DNA of 64,000 nucleotides, taken from Pontixanthobacter aquaemixtae (GTDB lineage: Bacteria; Pseudomonadota; Alphaproteobacteria; Sphingomonadales; Sphingomonadaceae). Numbering within the stretch: position 1 is the first letter of the stretch; the number at the start of each line of letters is the position of its first letter. The stretch lies in the NCBI RefSeq assembly GCF_009827395.1, contig NZ_WTYX01000001.1, positions 997,722 through 1,061,721 on the forward strand, read 5' to 3'. Below the pieces are notes generated by a model, which was not told where the DNA came from, ran no database searches, and worked only from the letters and a program-made list of their open reading frames with translations. Positions 20,487-31,366 of the stretch are shown here, piece after piece. Position numbers and translations under genes: made by a program.

Positions 20487-20738
20487 ATGACCGAGGGCAC
20501 ACCCGATTTGAAGCAAATGACTTTCGAGCAGGCTTTGGCCGCGCTTGAGGAAATAGTGAAACGTCTCGAAAGCGGCGAGGTTCCGCTCGATGAATCGATC
20601 AACCTGTATGAACAGGGCGAGAAGCTGCGGCAGCATTGTCAGGCCAGGTTGGATTCAGCGCAGGCGCGGATCGAGAAAATCGTTGCAGGCCCGGACGGAC
20701 AAGCGACCGGTACCGTGCCGTTTGACGCCGAAAACTGA
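20487..20738 (+). CDS. xseB: Exodeoxyribonuclease VII small subunit
   Basis: An 83-residue XseB from the ATG of MTEGTPDLKQM. The family core MTFEQALAALEEIVKRLESGEVPLDESINLYEQGEKLRQHCQARLDSAQARIEKI is complete and forms the helical hairpin that binds the XseA catalytic subunit. The xseA gene is not in the window. The stop codon lies 4 bases before the GTG start of ispA, giving a translationally close xseB-ispA-coaD unit. Confidence 0.93.
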   Translation: MTEGTPDLKQMTFEQALAALEEIVKRLESGEVPLDESINLYEQGEKLRQHCQARLDSAQARIEKIVAGPDGQATGTVPFDAEN

Positions 20739-20742
20739 GCCT

Positions 20743-21648
20743 GTGCTTAGCGAGGTTCCCGATACTGTTCTTGCTGACGGTCTGAAGCAGATCCAGCGTG
20801 AAGTAGATTCGGCCTTTGATGCATTTCTTCCCGTTCCGGCGGATTCGCGGGCGCGTTTGGTGGAGGCGATGCGCTATGGCGCGATAGGTGGTGGCAAACG
20901 CGTGCGGCCATTGCTGGTTGTGGCGACGGCCGAATTGTTCGGGGTGGATCGCGATGTGGCGGTCCGCGCCGGCTGTGCTCTTGAAGCGATCCATGTCTAT
21001 TCGCTAATCCACGATGATTTGCCGTGCATGGACGATGACGATCTGCGGCATGGCAAGCTGACCCTGCATAAGAAATTCGATGAAGCGACCGCAGTGCTTG
21101 CGGGGGATTCGCTGCATGATCTTGCTTTCGAAATACTCTCCGACGTGGAAACCAGCGGAGACCCGTTTACGCGCGCAGAGCTGATTTTGACGCTTGCCAA
21201 AGCGAGTGGGATGAACGGGATGGCGGGCGGCCAGATGATGGACATGATGGCCGACGATGCCGATTATGATCTGCACGCGATAACCCGTCTGCAGCAGCTT
21301 AAAACGGGTGCGCTGCTAGCGGCCTCGGTCGAAGTGGGGGCAATTCTGGGCAAAGTCGCGCCAGAGGGCAGGGCGCATTTGCGCGCCTATGCCCGCGATA
21401 TTGGCTTGGCATTCCAGATTGCTGACGATCTGCTCGATCACGACGGAGATGAAGCAAAGGCTGGCAAGGCGCTGCGCAAGGATGACGAGCAAGGCAAGCA
21501 GACCTTTGTCACGCTGATGGGGCCAGAGGGCGCGCGTGAGCAAGCAAAAGCCCTGAGCGAGCAGGCCGTGGGCCATCTGGCGAGCTATGGAGAAGATGCC
21601 GCGCTGCTAAGGGCTTTGGCGCGCTATATTGTGGAGAGAGACCGGTGA
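20743..21648 (+). CDS. ispA: Farnesyl diphosphate synthase
   Basis: A 301-residue short-chain prenyltransferase that builds farnesyl diphosphate from IPP and DMAPP for quinone, carotenoid and undecaprenyl synthesis. I start at the GTG of VLSEVPDTVL just after xseB; 51 further open codons overlap xseB in another frame. GGGKRVRPLL binds IPP, the first Asp-rich motif is DDLPCMDDDDLRHGK and the second is DDLLDHDGD, with KTGALLAASVE and GLAFQIADD between. Bacterial-type spacing of the first motif supports IspA rather than a long-chain synthase. Confidence 0.93.
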   Translation: MLSEVPDTVLADGLKQIQREVDSAFDAFLPVPADSRARLVEAMRYGAIGGGKRVRPLLVVATAELFGVDRDVAVRAGCALEAIHVYSLIHDDLPCMDDDDLRHGKLTLHKKFDEATAVLAGDSLHDLAFEILSDVETSGDPFTRAELILTLAKASGMNGMAGGQMMDMMADDADYDLHAITRLQQLKTGALLAASVEVGAILGKVAPEGRAHLRAYARDIGLAFQIADDLLDHDGDEAKAGKALRKDDEQGKQTFVTLMGPEGAREQAKALSEQAVGHLASYGEDAALLRALARYIVERDR

Positions 21649-22157
21649 GCGAACGCGTTGGAATTTATCCGGGAACATTTGACCCGATCACTTTGGGCCA
21701 TGCCGATATTATCAGGCGCGGGGCGAAATTGGTCGATCGGCTCGTTCTGGGTGTCACAACCAATCCCTCGAAAAACCCGATGTTTTCGACAGAGGAACGA
21801 TTGGCGATGGTTGAGCGCGAAGTGGCCGCGCTCGATCTTGGCAATGTGGAAGTCGTCGGGTTCAACGCCTTGCTGGTCAAATTTGCCGACAAAATGGGCG
21901 CCAATGTGATTATTCGCGGTCTCAGGGCGGTGGCTGACTTCGAATATGAGTATCAGATGGCCGGGATGAACCAACAGCTCGATGATGACGTGGAAACTGT
22001 CTTTCTGATGGCGGATGTTTCGCTGCAACCGATTGCATCCAAACTGGTCAAGGAAATTGCCCTGTTTGGCGGCGATATCACGCCCTTTGTCAGCGGCGCC
22101 GTGCGCGATGATGTCGTCGAGCGGGTAAAAACGATCGGGCGTTTGGGCGATTACTGA
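21645..22157 (+). CDS. coaD: Phosphopantetheine adenylyltransferase
   Basis: A 170-residue CoaD, the penultimate enzyme of coenzyme A synthesis. YPGTFDPITLGHADIIRR at about residues 8-25 has the T/HxGH nucleotidyltransferase motif, GVTTNPSKNPMFSTEER follows, and VIIRGLRAVADFEYEYQMAGMN is the phosphopantetheine/ATP region. The usual ISSS/SSTKVR-type second motif is written as IASKLVKEIA. The GTG start overlaps the ispA stop codon (GTGA). The C-terminus is about ten residues longer than E. coli CoaD. Confidence 0.94.
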   Translation: MSERVGIYPGTFDPITLGHADIIRRGAKLVDRLVLGVTTNPSKNPMFSTEERLAMVEREVAALDLGNVEVVGFNALLVKFADKMGANVIIRGLRAVADFEYEYQMAGMNQQLDDDVETVFLMADVSLQPIASKLVKEIALFGGDITPFVSGAVRDDVVERVKTIGRLGDY

Positions 22158-22253
22158 GCCTGTGCGCGGTGGATACAACCGATCATTCATTGAAGTGACA
22201 GCCGACCGTCGCTAGACGCATTTGCATTCAATTTACCAAAACACGGAAAACAC

Positions 22254-22961
22254 ATGTTCAAACGACTGATCGCAGCCGGTGCACTGACTGCTTTGGCGCT
22301 TACTCCCTCGGCGATTGTGGCGCAGGAAGCCGACGAAGCAGTTGAAACGGCAGAGGCAGCCGAGGCCGCGCCCGCCGCGCCACGGCGTTTTGATCCGATC
22401 AATTACAATCTGCAGGAAGATCGCGAGAATATCCTTGTGCTTGACCTGTCGAACGGTAAGCGCGTGCAATTGCGGTTGATGGAACAATGGGCGCCCAACC
22501 ATGTGCAACGGATCAAAACTCTCGCGCGTCAGGGCTTTTACAACGGTGTCATATTCCACCGCGTGATCGACGGCTTTATGGCACAAACGGGCGATCCGAC
22601 CGGGACCGGCCAAGGTGGCTCCCAGCTGCCCGATCTCAATGAAGAATTTAACCCGATGCCGCATATTCGCGGCACTGTGTCGATGGCGCGTGCGCAGTCG
22701 GAAAACAGCGCGAACAGCCAGTTTTTCATCACCTTCTATCCGCGCTTTTCGCTCGACAAGCGATACACAAATCTCGGCCGTGTGATTTCGGGAATGGACG
22801 GTGTTGATGCCATCGTTCGCGGCGAACCGCCGGCGAACCCGACCAAGATCCTGCAAGCGTCAATCGCGGCGGACAACCTACCGGTGCCGGCTCCAGAGCC
22901 GGTGGCGCCGACAACGACCGAAATTACGCCGGATATGCTCAGTTCGCCCATTTCGCAGTAA
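22254..22961 (+). CDS. Secreted cyclophilin-type peptidyl-prolyl isomerase
   Basis: A 235-residue cyclophilin with a Sec signal peptide (cleavage likely after SAIVAQ at about residue 23) and an acidic, alanine-rich linker. The catalytic core GVIFHRVIDGFMAQTGDPTGTGQGGSQLPDL…RGTVSMARAQSENSANSQFFITF has the expected Arg and Phe residues. The proline-rich tail of about 30 residues is not part of the fold. It probably assists periplasmic protein folding. The SD-like GGA lies 9 bases before the ATG. Confidence 0.92.
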   Translation: MFKRLIAAGALTALALTPSAIVAQEADEAVETAEAAEAAPAAPRRFDPINYNLQEDRENILVLDLSNGKRVQLRLMEQWAPNHVQRIKTLARQGFYNGVIFHRVIDGFMAQTGDPTGTGQGGSQLPDLNEEFNPMPHIRGTVSMARAQSENSANSQFFITFYPRFSLDKRYTNLGRVISGMDGVDAIVRGEPPANPTKILQASIAADNLPVPAPEPVAPTTTEITPDMLSSPISQ

Positions 22962-23042
22962 GCTTCACTTTTGCGCAATCGCGGCGTAGTGGCGCGCCAT
23001 GCGCGTCGCCCGGCACATATTCTCTGATACGGATCGACATTC

Positions 23043-24071
23043 ATGAAAGTCGATCTGTTTGACTTTGATCTCCCGCAAGAGCTGATCGCGCTGCGGCCCG
23101 TTTCACCGCGCGATTCTGCACGGATGCTGGTCGCGTGCGGAGATGAGCCTTTTGCCGACAAGTCTGTCAGCGATCTGCCGTCGCTCCTGCAACCAGGCGA
23201 TGTGCTGGTCTTCAACGATACGCGCGTGATCCCCGCGCAATTGGATGGGCGGCGCGGTGAAGCCAAGATCGGTGCCACATTGCACAAGCGTATCGATTTG
23301 CGCCGGTGGCAGGCCTTCGTCCGCAATGCGAAACGGTTGAAAATCGGCAATGTGGTCGAGTTTCCCGCGCAGGTGAGGGCATTGGCCGAAACTCGGCATG
23401 AGGATGGCAGCTTCACGTTGAAATTCGAAGGCGAAGAGCCTGTCGAGCTGTTGCTGGAGCGGGCGGGGCGGATGCCTCTTCCGCCATATATCGCCGGAAA
23501 ACGGCCGACTGACGAACGCGACAAAAGCGATTACCAGACCATATTCGCCAGGGAAGACGGGGCGGTTGCCGCGCCCACGGCCGCGCTGCATTTTACGCCC
23601 CAGCTGCTCGAAGCGTTGAGTGAACGCGGTGTGCAGCGCGAAACGCTGACGCTGCATGTCGGCGCGGGAACCTTCCTGCCGGTCAAGGCCGACGACACGG
23701 ACGACCACCAGATGCACGCCGAATGGGGCCGGATCGAACCGGAGACCGCCGACCGGCTCAATGCAGCGCGCCGCAACGGCAATCGCGTTATCGCAGTCGG
23801 CACGACCAGCCTTCGGCTGCTGGAAAGCGCCGCTGACGAAGATGGCATAATCCAGCCATTTGCAGATGACACTTCGATATTCATTACGCCCGGCCATCGC
23901 TTTCGTGCGGTGGACGGCTTGATGACCAATTTCCACCTGCCCAAATCGACATTGATGATGCTGGTCAGCGCGCTGATGGGACGCGAGCGGATGCAGGAGG
24001 CCTATGCCCATGCGATTGCCCAAAAATATCGCTTTTACAGCTACGGAGATTCGTCGCTATTGATCCCGTGA
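23043..24071 (+). CDS. queA: S-adenosylmethionine:tRNA ribosyltransferase-isomerase
   Basis: A 342-residue QueA, which transfers and rearranges the ribosyl part of SAM to make epoxyqueuosine in tRNA. The N-terminal [38 protein letters not shown]…[12 protein letters not shown], and the C-terminal [16 protein letters not shown] are all family signatures. With tgt at 25848 it gives two queuosine steps within 4 kb, separated by an ABC exporter pair in the same orientation. Confidence 0.96.
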   Translation: MKVDLFDFDLPQELIALRPVSPRDSARMLVACGDEPFADKSVSDLPSLLQPGDVLVFNDTRVIPAQLDGRRGEAKIGATLHKRIDLRRWQAFVRNAKRLKIGNVVEFPAQVRALAETRHEDGSFTLKFEGEEPVELLLERAGRMPLPPYIAGKRPTDERDKSDYQTIFAREDGAVAAPTAALHFTPQLLEALSERGVQRETLTLHVGAGTFLPVKADDTDDHQMHAEWGRIEPETADRLNAARRNGNRVIAVGTTSLRLLESAADEDGIIQPFADDTSIFITPGHRFRAVDGLMTNFHLPKSTLMMLVSALMGRERMQEAYAHAIAQKYRFYSYGDSSLLIP

Positions 24072-24117
24072 GGACAAGAGGCTTGCAAAGTTCATCCGGC
24101 ACGGCACAGATGGGGCA

Positions 24118-25065
24118 ATGAGCGACACTATTCTCGAAATCGAAGGTTTAACGAAGGTCTATTCGGGCGGAGTGAAGGCGCTCGATTCAGTTGATCTGGA
24201 AATCAAGCAGGGCGAGATTTTCGCGCTGCTCGGCCCCAATGGTGCAGGCAAGACAACGCTGATTGGTGCAGTGTGCGGGCTTGTCCGGCCGACATCGGGG
24301 CGGATCGTAGCGTTTGGTAAAGATCTTGCGACCGAATGGCGCGGCGCGCGCGCGCGGATCGGGCTGGTCCCGCAGGAACTTTCGACCGACATGTTCGAGC
24401 CGGTGAAGCAGGCCGTTGCCTATTCGCGCGGCCTGTTTGGCCTCCCGCCCGATGATGCGCGGATCGAAGAAGTGCTGCGCTCGCTCAATCTATGGGAGAA
24501 GCGCGACGAGAAGATCATGGCGCTTTCTGGCGGGATGAAGCGCCGCGTGTTGATAGCGAAAGCGATGGCGCATGAGCCCGATCTGCTGTTTCTGGACGAG
24601 CCGACAGCAGGGGTCGATGTCGAGCTGCGTAAGACCATGTGGGCGCAAATCGATGCGATGCGCGCGCGCGGCGTCACTATCATTCTGACAACCCACTACA
24701 TCGAAGAGGCCGAAGAGATGGCGGATCGCGTCGGGATAATCCGCGATGGCCGCATTCTGATGGTTGATGACAAGTCGGCGATGATGGCGCGATTGGGACG
24801 GACAGAGGCAATTATCGATCTCGCCAATCCGATGACCGAATTGCCAGATGCGATTTCCCGCTTTCCGGTCTCGCTGGAAAGTGACGGGATTCAAATTTGC
24901 TATCGCGGCGGCGACGGCACCGGGAAGGGAAAGGCCGAAGTCGCTGATTTGACCAAGGCGCTGACAGGAGCAGGGATCGACTATGTCGGGATAGACATTC
25001 GCGATTCTTCGCTAGAGGATATCTTTGTCGGCCTAGTCGAACGAAAAGAAGGAGAAGACGCATGA
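24118..25065 (+). CDS. ABC transporter ATP-binding protein
   Basis: A 315-residue ATPase of the ABC-2 (DrrA/CcmA-like) export group. Walker A is GPNGAGKTT at about residues 39-47, the Q-loop PQEL follows, the signature is ALSGGMKRR, Walker B is LLFLDEPTAG and the H-loop is TTHY. The roughly 90-residue C-terminal extension is usual for exporters such as YadG. It overlaps the permease gene by 4 bases. Substrate unknown; a lipid, polymer or drug exporter is plausible. Confidence 0.92.
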   Translation: MSDTILEIEGLTKVYSGGVKALDSVDLEIKQGEIFALLGPNGAGKTTLIGAVCGLVRPTSGRIVAFGKDLATEWRGARARIGLVPQELSTDMFEPVKQAVAYSRGLFGLPPDDARIEEVLRSLNLWEKRDEKIMALSGGMKRRVLIAKAMAHEPDLLFLDEPTAGVDVELRKTMWAQIDAMRARGVTIILTTHYIEEAEEMADRVGIIRDGRILMVDDKSAMMARLGRTEAIIDLANPMTELPDAISRFPVSLESDGIQICYRGGDGTGKGKAEVADLTKALTGAGIDYVGIDIRDSSLEDIFVGLVERKEGEDA

Positions 25066-25829
25066 GCTTCAACTTCCGCAGCGCCTGGTCAATCTACAAG
25101 CGCGAATTGTGGCGTTTCCTGCGCACCGCGTTCCAATCGGTTCTGGCGCCGGTGCTTACGACTTCGCTCTATTTCATCGTCTTCGGGGCCGCCATCGGCA
25201 GCCGGATGGAGCCGATCGGCGGCGTGCCTTATGAGGCTTTCATAATCCCCGGCCTGCTGATGCTGACGCTGCTGGGGGAAACAACCAGCAATTCCAGCTT
25301 CGGTATCTATATGCCGCGCTTTACGGGGACGATCTACGAACTGCTATCCGCGCCGGTCGGTGTTGCTGAAACGCTGGTCGGTTTTGTCGGCGCCGCCGCT
25401 ACCAAAAGTCTGATCCTTGCGGCGATTATCCTCGGCACGGCGACATTGTTTGTCGACTACACCATCGCGCACCCGCTTTGGGCGATGCTCTATATTATGC
25501 TGGTCGCCTCGAGCTTCAGCCTGTTTGGCTTTATCCTCGGTATCTGGGCCGACAATTTCGAGAAGCTGGGGATCATCCCGATGCTGATCCTGACACCGCT
25601 GACGTTCCTTGGCGGCACATTCTATTCACTCGACATGCTGCCCGACCCATGGGACAAAATCGCGCTCGCAAATCCGATTGCGTTCCTGGTTAGCGGCCTG
25701 CGCTGGACGTTCTACGGCGAGGCGGATGTTTCGATTGGTATTTCGCTCGGTCTAACCCTCGGCTTCTTGGCCATCTGCGTCGCGGTGATTGCGTTTATCT
25801 TCAAGACGGGTTGGCGGCTGCGCGAGTGA
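25062..25829 (+). CDS. ABC-2 type transporter permease
   Basis: A 255-residue integral membrane permease with six predicted helices. The conserved ABC-2 segment IPMLILTPLTFLGGTFYSLDMLP lies at about residues 167-189, and the N-terminus SAWSIYKRELWRFLR is the usual cytoplasmic coupling region. It resembles YadH. Its ATG overlaps the ATPase stop codon, so the two form an exporter. The gene ends 18 bases before tgt. Confidence 0.92.
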   Translation: MSFNFRSAWSIYKRELWRFLRTAFQSVLAPVLTTSLYFIVFGAAIGSRMEPIGGVPYEAFIIPGLLMLTLLGETTSNSSFGIYMPRFTGTIYELLSAPVGVAETLVGFVGAAATKSLILAAIILGTATLFVDYTIAHPLWAMLYIMLVASSFSLFGFILGIWADNFEKLGIIPMLILTPLTFLGGTFYSLDMLPDPWDKIALANPIAFLVSGLRWTFYGEADVSIGISLGLTLGFLAICVAVIAFIFKTGWRLRE

Positions 25830-25844
25830 TGCTAAATGCTCTGA

Positions 25845-26999
<1,155 letters not shown>

Positions 27000-27115
27000 A
27001 TCGGTCTCTTTACGAGAAGTGACGCAGTCCGAACAATTTTTTTGTCCGGAGAAACTGCTCTAGTCTTTTGACAATTTTCCCGTATGTTCAGTGGCTTCTT
27101 ACATGGGGGACTACG

Positions 27116-29101
27116 ATGCGGAAGCGGCTACTTACGTCATTTTTATTGGGTGGCGCGCTTGTCGCACCGATTGCTCAGGCCGAAACGCTTGAAGAAACCG
27201 CAACAGTATTTGGCATGCGAGAGGCCATTCTCGATATCAGCCTGTCTCCCTCGGGAAACCAGATTGCCTATATCGCTCCTGCCGGACACTCTACAGAGGC
27301 GGTGTTCATTGTCGATCTGAACGGCAATGCCGAACCAAAGCCGATCATCCAGTTCAGCGAGGAAAACGCGGAGCTGACGGAATGCGATTGGGCGACAGAA
27401 ACGCGCTTCGTATGCGAGGTGGCGGGCATATTGAAGGATGGAAGCACTCCGGTCAGTTTTTCCCGACTATTGGCGATCGGTGCTGATGGGAGCGAAGCCA
27501 AATTGCTCACGCAGCGCACTTCGTCCCGCGCTCTCGGTTTCCGTCAAAATGGCGGCGACATTATCGCGCTCGACCTTGAGGGGGAGCAGGACAAGATCCT
27601 GATGACCCGCCAATGGATTAAGGAAGTCAGCATCAATACCCGTCTTGCCAATGAGGAAGAAGGGCTGGGAGTAGACGAGGTTGACGTTGTGTCCGGGCGC
27701 CGTTCGAAACTGGAAAGACCGGATGAGAATGCAGTGGCTTACATTGCAGACGAAGACGGGCGTGTACGGATGAAAGTTAGGCAGCCTGACGCCGTTGGCG
27801 GGATGCTTTCCGACAGGCGGCTATTCTATTTCCGAAAACCGGATTCGCGGTCTTGGGAACTGTTGTCTAGAATCGAAGTCGACAGCCAGACCTATAGCGG
27901 TCTTTATCCCGTCGCGATCAATTCGGCAGAGAACATTGCTTACGCTTTTGCCAGTCACAATGGATATGAGGCGCTTTACACGATCCCCCTGGAAGAGGGC
28001 GGCGAGCCCTCATTGCTCTTGTCCCGCGAAGATGCCGATGTCGATCGGTTGATCAGGATTGGCCGCGACCGCCGGGTTGTCGGCGCGAGCTATGCCACGG
28101 AGCGGCGTGAGAACGCTTATATCGATACGGAACTGAAGACTTTGTCCGATGGATTGCGGCAGGCGCTCCCGGGCAAACCCTTGATTACGATTATCGGCGC
28201 GAGTTCCGACGAAAACATACTGATGATCGTGGCATCGAGCGATACCGATCCGGGAATGACATATCTGTATGACAAAGGCTCGCGGCGATTGGAGCCGCTA
28301 TTGCCGCTTCGCAACCATATGGATGGGCGCACTCTTAGCGAAATGAAACCAGTCACTTTCCCGGCTTCAGATGGCGTGGAAGTGCCAGGTTATCTTACGC
28401 TACCGCCCGGCAGCGACGGCAAGAACTTGCCGACAATTGTTTTGCCCCATGGCGGTCCAAGCAGCCGCGACGAATGGGGCTTTGACTGGCTGGTGCAATT
28501 CTTTGCGGCTCGGGGTTATGCCGTGCTGCAACCGAATTATCGCGGATCGTCCGGCTACGGAAGCGACTGGTTTGGCAAGAACGGTTTCCAGGCCTGGCAA
28601 ACCGCGATCGGAGACGTGAATGGTGCGGGGCGCTGGATGGTGTCGCAAGGCATTGCTGATCCGGACAAGCTGGCAATTGTCGGTTGGTCCTATGGCGGTT
28701 ACGCCGCGCTGCAGTCACAAGTTCTCGATGCGTCGCTTTACAAGGCCGTGGTCGCCATCGCGCCGGTGACAGATCTGGAGCAATTGCGCAGCGAGTCGAT
28801 GCGTTACACGTCAGGCAGGCTGGTCGATTCCTTTATCGGGCGCGGCGATCACGTGCGCGCGGGCAGCCCCGGCAGGAATATTGACGCATTCAAGTCGCCG
28901 GTTCTTCTGGTCCATGGCGATCTCGACCTCAATGTCGATGTTAACCAGTCACGAGTCATGCATGACCGGTTGGAAGATGCGGACAAAGCCGTGAAGTATA
29001 TCGAGTTCGAGAATGTCGCGCATAGTCTGGATGCCACGAAGGTCCGATACGAAATGCTCAAAGAGATCGACACGTTCCTGTCGACCAATATGGCCAACTA
29101 A
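27116..29101 (+). CDS. Secreted S9-family (prolyl oligopeptidase-like) peptidase
   Basis: A 661-residue protein. The ATG at 27116 is preceded by GGGGGA and begins a Sec signal peptide (MRKRLLTSFLLGGALVAPIAQAE). Residues to about 390 look like a beta-propeller; the C-terminal alpha/beta hydrolase domain carries the nucleophile motif GWSYGGYA, an HGGPSSRDEWGFD oxyanion region, the Asp in VHGDLDLNV and the His in NVAHSL. Such enzymes (dipeptidyl/acylaminoacyl-peptidase-like) digest oligopeptides in the periplasm or outside. The specific cleavage preference is unknown. Confidence 0.9.
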   Translation: MRKRLLTSFLLGGALVAPIAQAETLEETATVFGMREAILDISLSPSGNQIAYIAPAGHSTEAVFIVDLNGNAEPKPIIQFSEENAELTECDWATETRFVCEVAGILKDGSTPVSFSRLLAIGADGSEAKLLTQRTSSRALGFRQNGGDIIALDLEGEQDKILMTRQWIKEVSINTRLANEEEGLGVDEVDVVSGRRSKLERPDENAVAYIADEDGRVRMKVRQPDAVGGMLSDRRLFYFRKPDSRSWELLSRIEVDSQTYSGLYPVAINSAENIAYAFASHNGYEALYTIPLEEGGEPSLLLSREDADVDRLIRIGRDRRVVGASYATERRENAYIDTELKTLSDGLRQALPGKPLITIIGASSDENILMIVASSDTDPGMTYLYDKGSRRLEPLLPLRNHMDGRTLSEMKPVTFPASDGVEVPGYLTLPPGSDGKNLPTIVLPHGGPSSRDEWGFDWLVQFFAARGYAVLQPNYRGSSGYGSDWFGKNGFQAWQTAIGDVNGAGRWMVSQGIADPDKLAIVGWSYGGYAALQSQVLDASLYKAVVAIAPVTDLEQLRSESMRYTSGRLVDSFIGRGDHVRAGSPGRNIDAFKSPVLLVHGDLDLNVDVNQSRVMHDRLEDADKAVKYIEFENVAHSLDATKVRYEMLKEIDTFLSTNMAN

Positions 29102-29120
29102 GTCTTGTGGAGCGGCAACG

Positions 29121-29151
29121 AAAAAGGGCGGCCCCGCGGGACCGCCCTTTT
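29121..29151. terminator. Bidirectional rho-independent terminator
   Basis: AAAAAGGGCGG-N9-CCGCCCTTTT is a strong GC stem with an A-run on one side and a T-run on the other. It sits between the convergent S9 peptidase gene and rpsD, and serves both strands. Confidence 0.88.
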
Positions 29152-29172
29152 GAAAATTCGTGATACCAAAAT

Positions 29173-29787
29173 TTAGCGCGAATAGAATTCGACAACCAGA
29201 TTTGGTTCCATCGTCACCGGATAAGGAACTTCGTCCAGCTTAGGTACGCGGTTGTATGTGACTTTGTCGTTGCCGTCTGGCGCGATGTAGTCAGGAATTT
29301 CGCGCTCTGGCAGGCTTTGGGCCTCGATAACTAGCGCCATTTCCTTGGCTTTGTCACCCAGGCTGATCACGTCACCAACATCACAGCGACGGCTTGCGAC
29401 GTTACATTTGACGCCGTTCACACGGATATGGCCATGTGACACGATCTGGCGTGCAGCAAAGATCGTTGGCGCAAATTTGGCGCGGTATACGATCATATCG
29501 AGGCGGCGTTCGAGCAGACCGATCAGGTTCTGGCCGGTGTCGCCTTTCAGCTTGTTCGCTTCTTTATATGTGCTGCGGAACTGTTTCTCGGTCACGTCAC
29601 CGTAATAGCCCTTGAGCTTCTGCTTCGCGCGAAGCTGCAGGCCAAAGTCGCTGACTTTGCTCTTGCGGCGTTGGCCATGTTGGCCGGGGCCATAGGAACG
29701 CTTGTTTACCGGGCTGTTGGGGCGACCCCAGATGTTTTCGCCCATCCGGCGGTCAAGTTTATGCTTCGAGGCTTTACGCTTCGACAT
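29173..29787 (-). CDS. rpsD: 30S ribosomal protein S4
   Basis: A 204-residue S4, primary 16S rRNA binder in 30S assembly. It begins [31 protein letters not shown], and the S4 RNA-binding domain is [33 protein letters not shown]. It stands alone rather than in the alpha operon, as is usual in alphaproteobacteria. A promoter lies about 140 bases upstream, leaving a leader of about 130 nt that could host autoregulation. Confidence 0.97.
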   Translation of the reverse strand: MSKRKASKHKLDRRMGENIWGRPNSPVNKRSYGPGQHGQRRKSKVSDFGLQLRAKQKLKGYYGDVTEKQFRSTYKEANKLKGDTGQNLIGLLERRLDMIVYRAKFAPTIFAARQIVSHGHIRVNGVKCNVASRRCDVGDVISLGDKAKEMALVIEAQSLPEREIPDYIAPDGNDKVTYNRVPKLDEVPYPVTMEPNLVVEFYSR

Positions 29788-29925
29788 TACGCTTCTCCAA
29801 TTTACAATCGCCGCCTCTCCAAACGCTGGAGCGCTGACGCTTTAACCCGGTATCGCTCCACCAGACCGAACTGCCTGGTGCGGTTTCCGCTTCACCGGGG
29901 TGCGGAACCAAATTGCGAAGGCGCG

Positions 29926-29953
29926 CGAATAGCAGGATTCTCCGCCGCGTCAA
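29926..29953 (-). promoter_or_regulatory. Putative rpsD promoter
   Basis: On the reverse strand TTGACG (29953-29948) and TATTCG (29931-29926) are 16 bases apart, a good match to the alphaproteobacterial housekeeping consensus. It would start transcription near 29919. Confidence 0.5.
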
Positions 29954-30002
29954 CCAAATCTGTTCTCGACAAATGGCGCTTCACAGGCCAGAGCGCGCGG
30001 CG

Positions 30003-30314
30003 ATGACCAAGACTGTAAAAAGCCCTGAAGATTGTACCACCATGGTGGACGTGCGCGCCGGCGTTGATGAGACCGACCGGCAGCTGGTCAAGCTGCTTGA
30101 AACGCGATTTGGCTATATGCGCGCGGCGGCGCGGATCAAGCCGGACAGGGCGTCGGTCCGCGACGAAGATCGCAAGGCCTCGGTTATCAAAGCTGCCGCG
30201 CAAGCTGCTGAAGATGCAGGGCTTCCTTCGAAAGAAATCGCCCAGATTTGGGATCGGTTGGTAGAGGCGTCGATCGCATACGAATTTGACGAATGGGACC
30301 AGACCCGCGGTTAA
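30003..30314 (+). CDS. Chorismate mutase (AroQ type)
   Basis: A 103-residue all-helical chorismate mutase from the ATG of MTKTVKSPEDC. MVDVRAGVDETDRQLVKLLETRFGYMRAAARIKP holds the helix-1 Asp/Arg residues, and VRDEDRKASVIKAA has the conserved R-x-x-x-R/K set of the active site. The length suits a monofunctional AroQ or PchB-like enzyme that converts chorismate to prephenate for Phe/Tyr. Divergent from rpsD; a 30-codon open extension upstream overlaps the rpsD promoter and is unlikely. Confidence 0.85.
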   Translation: MTKTVKSPEDCTTMVDVRAGVDETDRQLVKLLETRFGYMRAAARIKPDRASVRDEDRKASVIKAAAQAAEDAGLPSKEIAQIWDRLVEASIAYEFDEWDQTRG

Positions 30315-30338
30315 ATTGCGGTCTGCAATTCCGCCGGC

Positions 30339-30554
30339 TTAATTGCCGCGGTTATATTCGCGCCATTCTTCGCGGGTCATGCAGATACGTTCGCCGCGGC
30401 GGCTGCCCATCGACTGCACACGTTTGCAGATCTTTTTCGGCTCTTTCGCCTCTTCTTCTTTGGCGGTTTCGGCAGGTTTGGGCTCAGTAGCCATTGTCGG
30501 TGTTGCCAATGCAACGGAAGCCAAGACAATTGCGGACGTTACTGCAAGGCGCAT
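30339..30554 (-). CDS. Small secreted cysteine-pair protein, function unknown
   Basis: A 71-residue protein. Residues 1-22 form a clean signal peptide (MRLAVTSAIVLASVALATPTMA). A charged linker rich in Glu, Lys and Pro follows, then the compact C-terminal module KICKRVQSMGSRRGERICMTREEWREY with two cysteines 14 apart, probably disulfide-linked in the periplasm. The module recurs in sphingomonads as far as I recall; its role is not known to me. It lies 92 bases after trmJ on the same strand and is convergent with the chorismate mutase gene. Confidence 0.72.
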   Translation of the reverse strand: MRLAVTSAIVLASVALATPTMATEPKPAETAKEEEAKEPKKICKRVQSMGSRRGERICMTREEWREYNRGN

Positions 30555-30646
30555 TGTAGATTCTCTTAAACTGTTCGTGACCAGGGGATTTATGTTGTGG
30601 CGCAGATGTTTAACTCCAACCAAACGCTGTGTCGAGGTCAACTCGG

Positions 30647-31366
30647 CTATTTCCTGTCGCGTTTGGCAAGTGTGCTCAGTACGCCGCGCAGAGTTCGCAC
30701 TTCCAAGTGATTCCAGCCCGGTTTTGTAAGAACATTGCGCAAGGTACGGCGCGTTGCGTCGGCGCGGCTGTCGGGCAGGAAATAACCCTTTGGCTCCAGC
30801 ATCGCTTCCAGATGGCCGATCAACCCATCGAGATCCTGCTGCGGGGCGGGAGGGAGCTGTTCGGTTAACGTTGGCTGGCTGAGCGATTGCGTCTTGGACC
30901 ATTCGTAAGCGCACAAAATCACCGCCTGGGCAAGGTTGAGCGATCCGAATTCCGGATTGATGGGCACCGTCAGAATGGCATTTGCCATCGCCACATCCTG
31001 TACATCGAGGCCCGATGCCTCTCGTCCGAACAGAAACGCGCTCCGTCCGGCCTGGTTGAAAACCTCGGTCGCTGCTTCCTCCGGTGTGACTACCCGCTTG
31101 GTATCTTCGCGAAGGCGCACCGTGGTTGCGTAAACATGCGAGCAATCGGCCACCGCCTCGGCAGTGGTATCGTATATCTTTGCTTGATCGAGCACGCTGT
31201 CAGCGCCCGCCGCTGCTGGGCCGGCACTCGGGTTCGGCCACCCGTCTCGCGGCGCCACCATCCGCAATTCGGTCAATCCGAAATTGAGCATGGCGCGCGC
31301 GCATTTGCCAATATTCTCGCCCAGCTGCGGCCGGACCAGAACGATAATTGGCGTTTCACTCGTCAT
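30647..31366 (-). CDS. trmJ: TrmJ-type tRNA/rRNA 2'-O-methyltransferase
   Basis: A 239-residue SPOUT methyltransferase from the ATG of [30 protein letters not shown]. The family motifs are [73 protein letters not shown], which builds the SAM knot. The C-terminal about 90 residues match the TrmJ extension; E. coli TrmJ 2'-O-methylates tRNA position 32. The start overlaps the nrdR 3' end by 11 bases. Confidence 0.88.
   Translation of the reverse strand: MTSETPIIVLVRPQLGENIGKCARAMLNFGLTELRMVAPRDGWPNPSAGPAAAGADSVLDQAKIYDTTAEAVADCSHVYATTVRLREDTKRVVTPEEAATEVFNQAGRSAFLFGREASGLDVQDVAMANAILTVPINPEFGSLNLAQAVILCAYEWSKTQSLSQPTLTEQLPPAPQQDLDGLIGHLEAMLEPKGYFLPDSRADATRRTLRNVLTKPGWNHLEVRTLRGVLSTLAKRDRK

Noticed and set aside
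27061-27090. TTGACA near 27068 as a promoter of the S9 peptidase gene
   Set aside because: The hexamer is good, but no acceptable -10 element is found at 15 to 19 bases.
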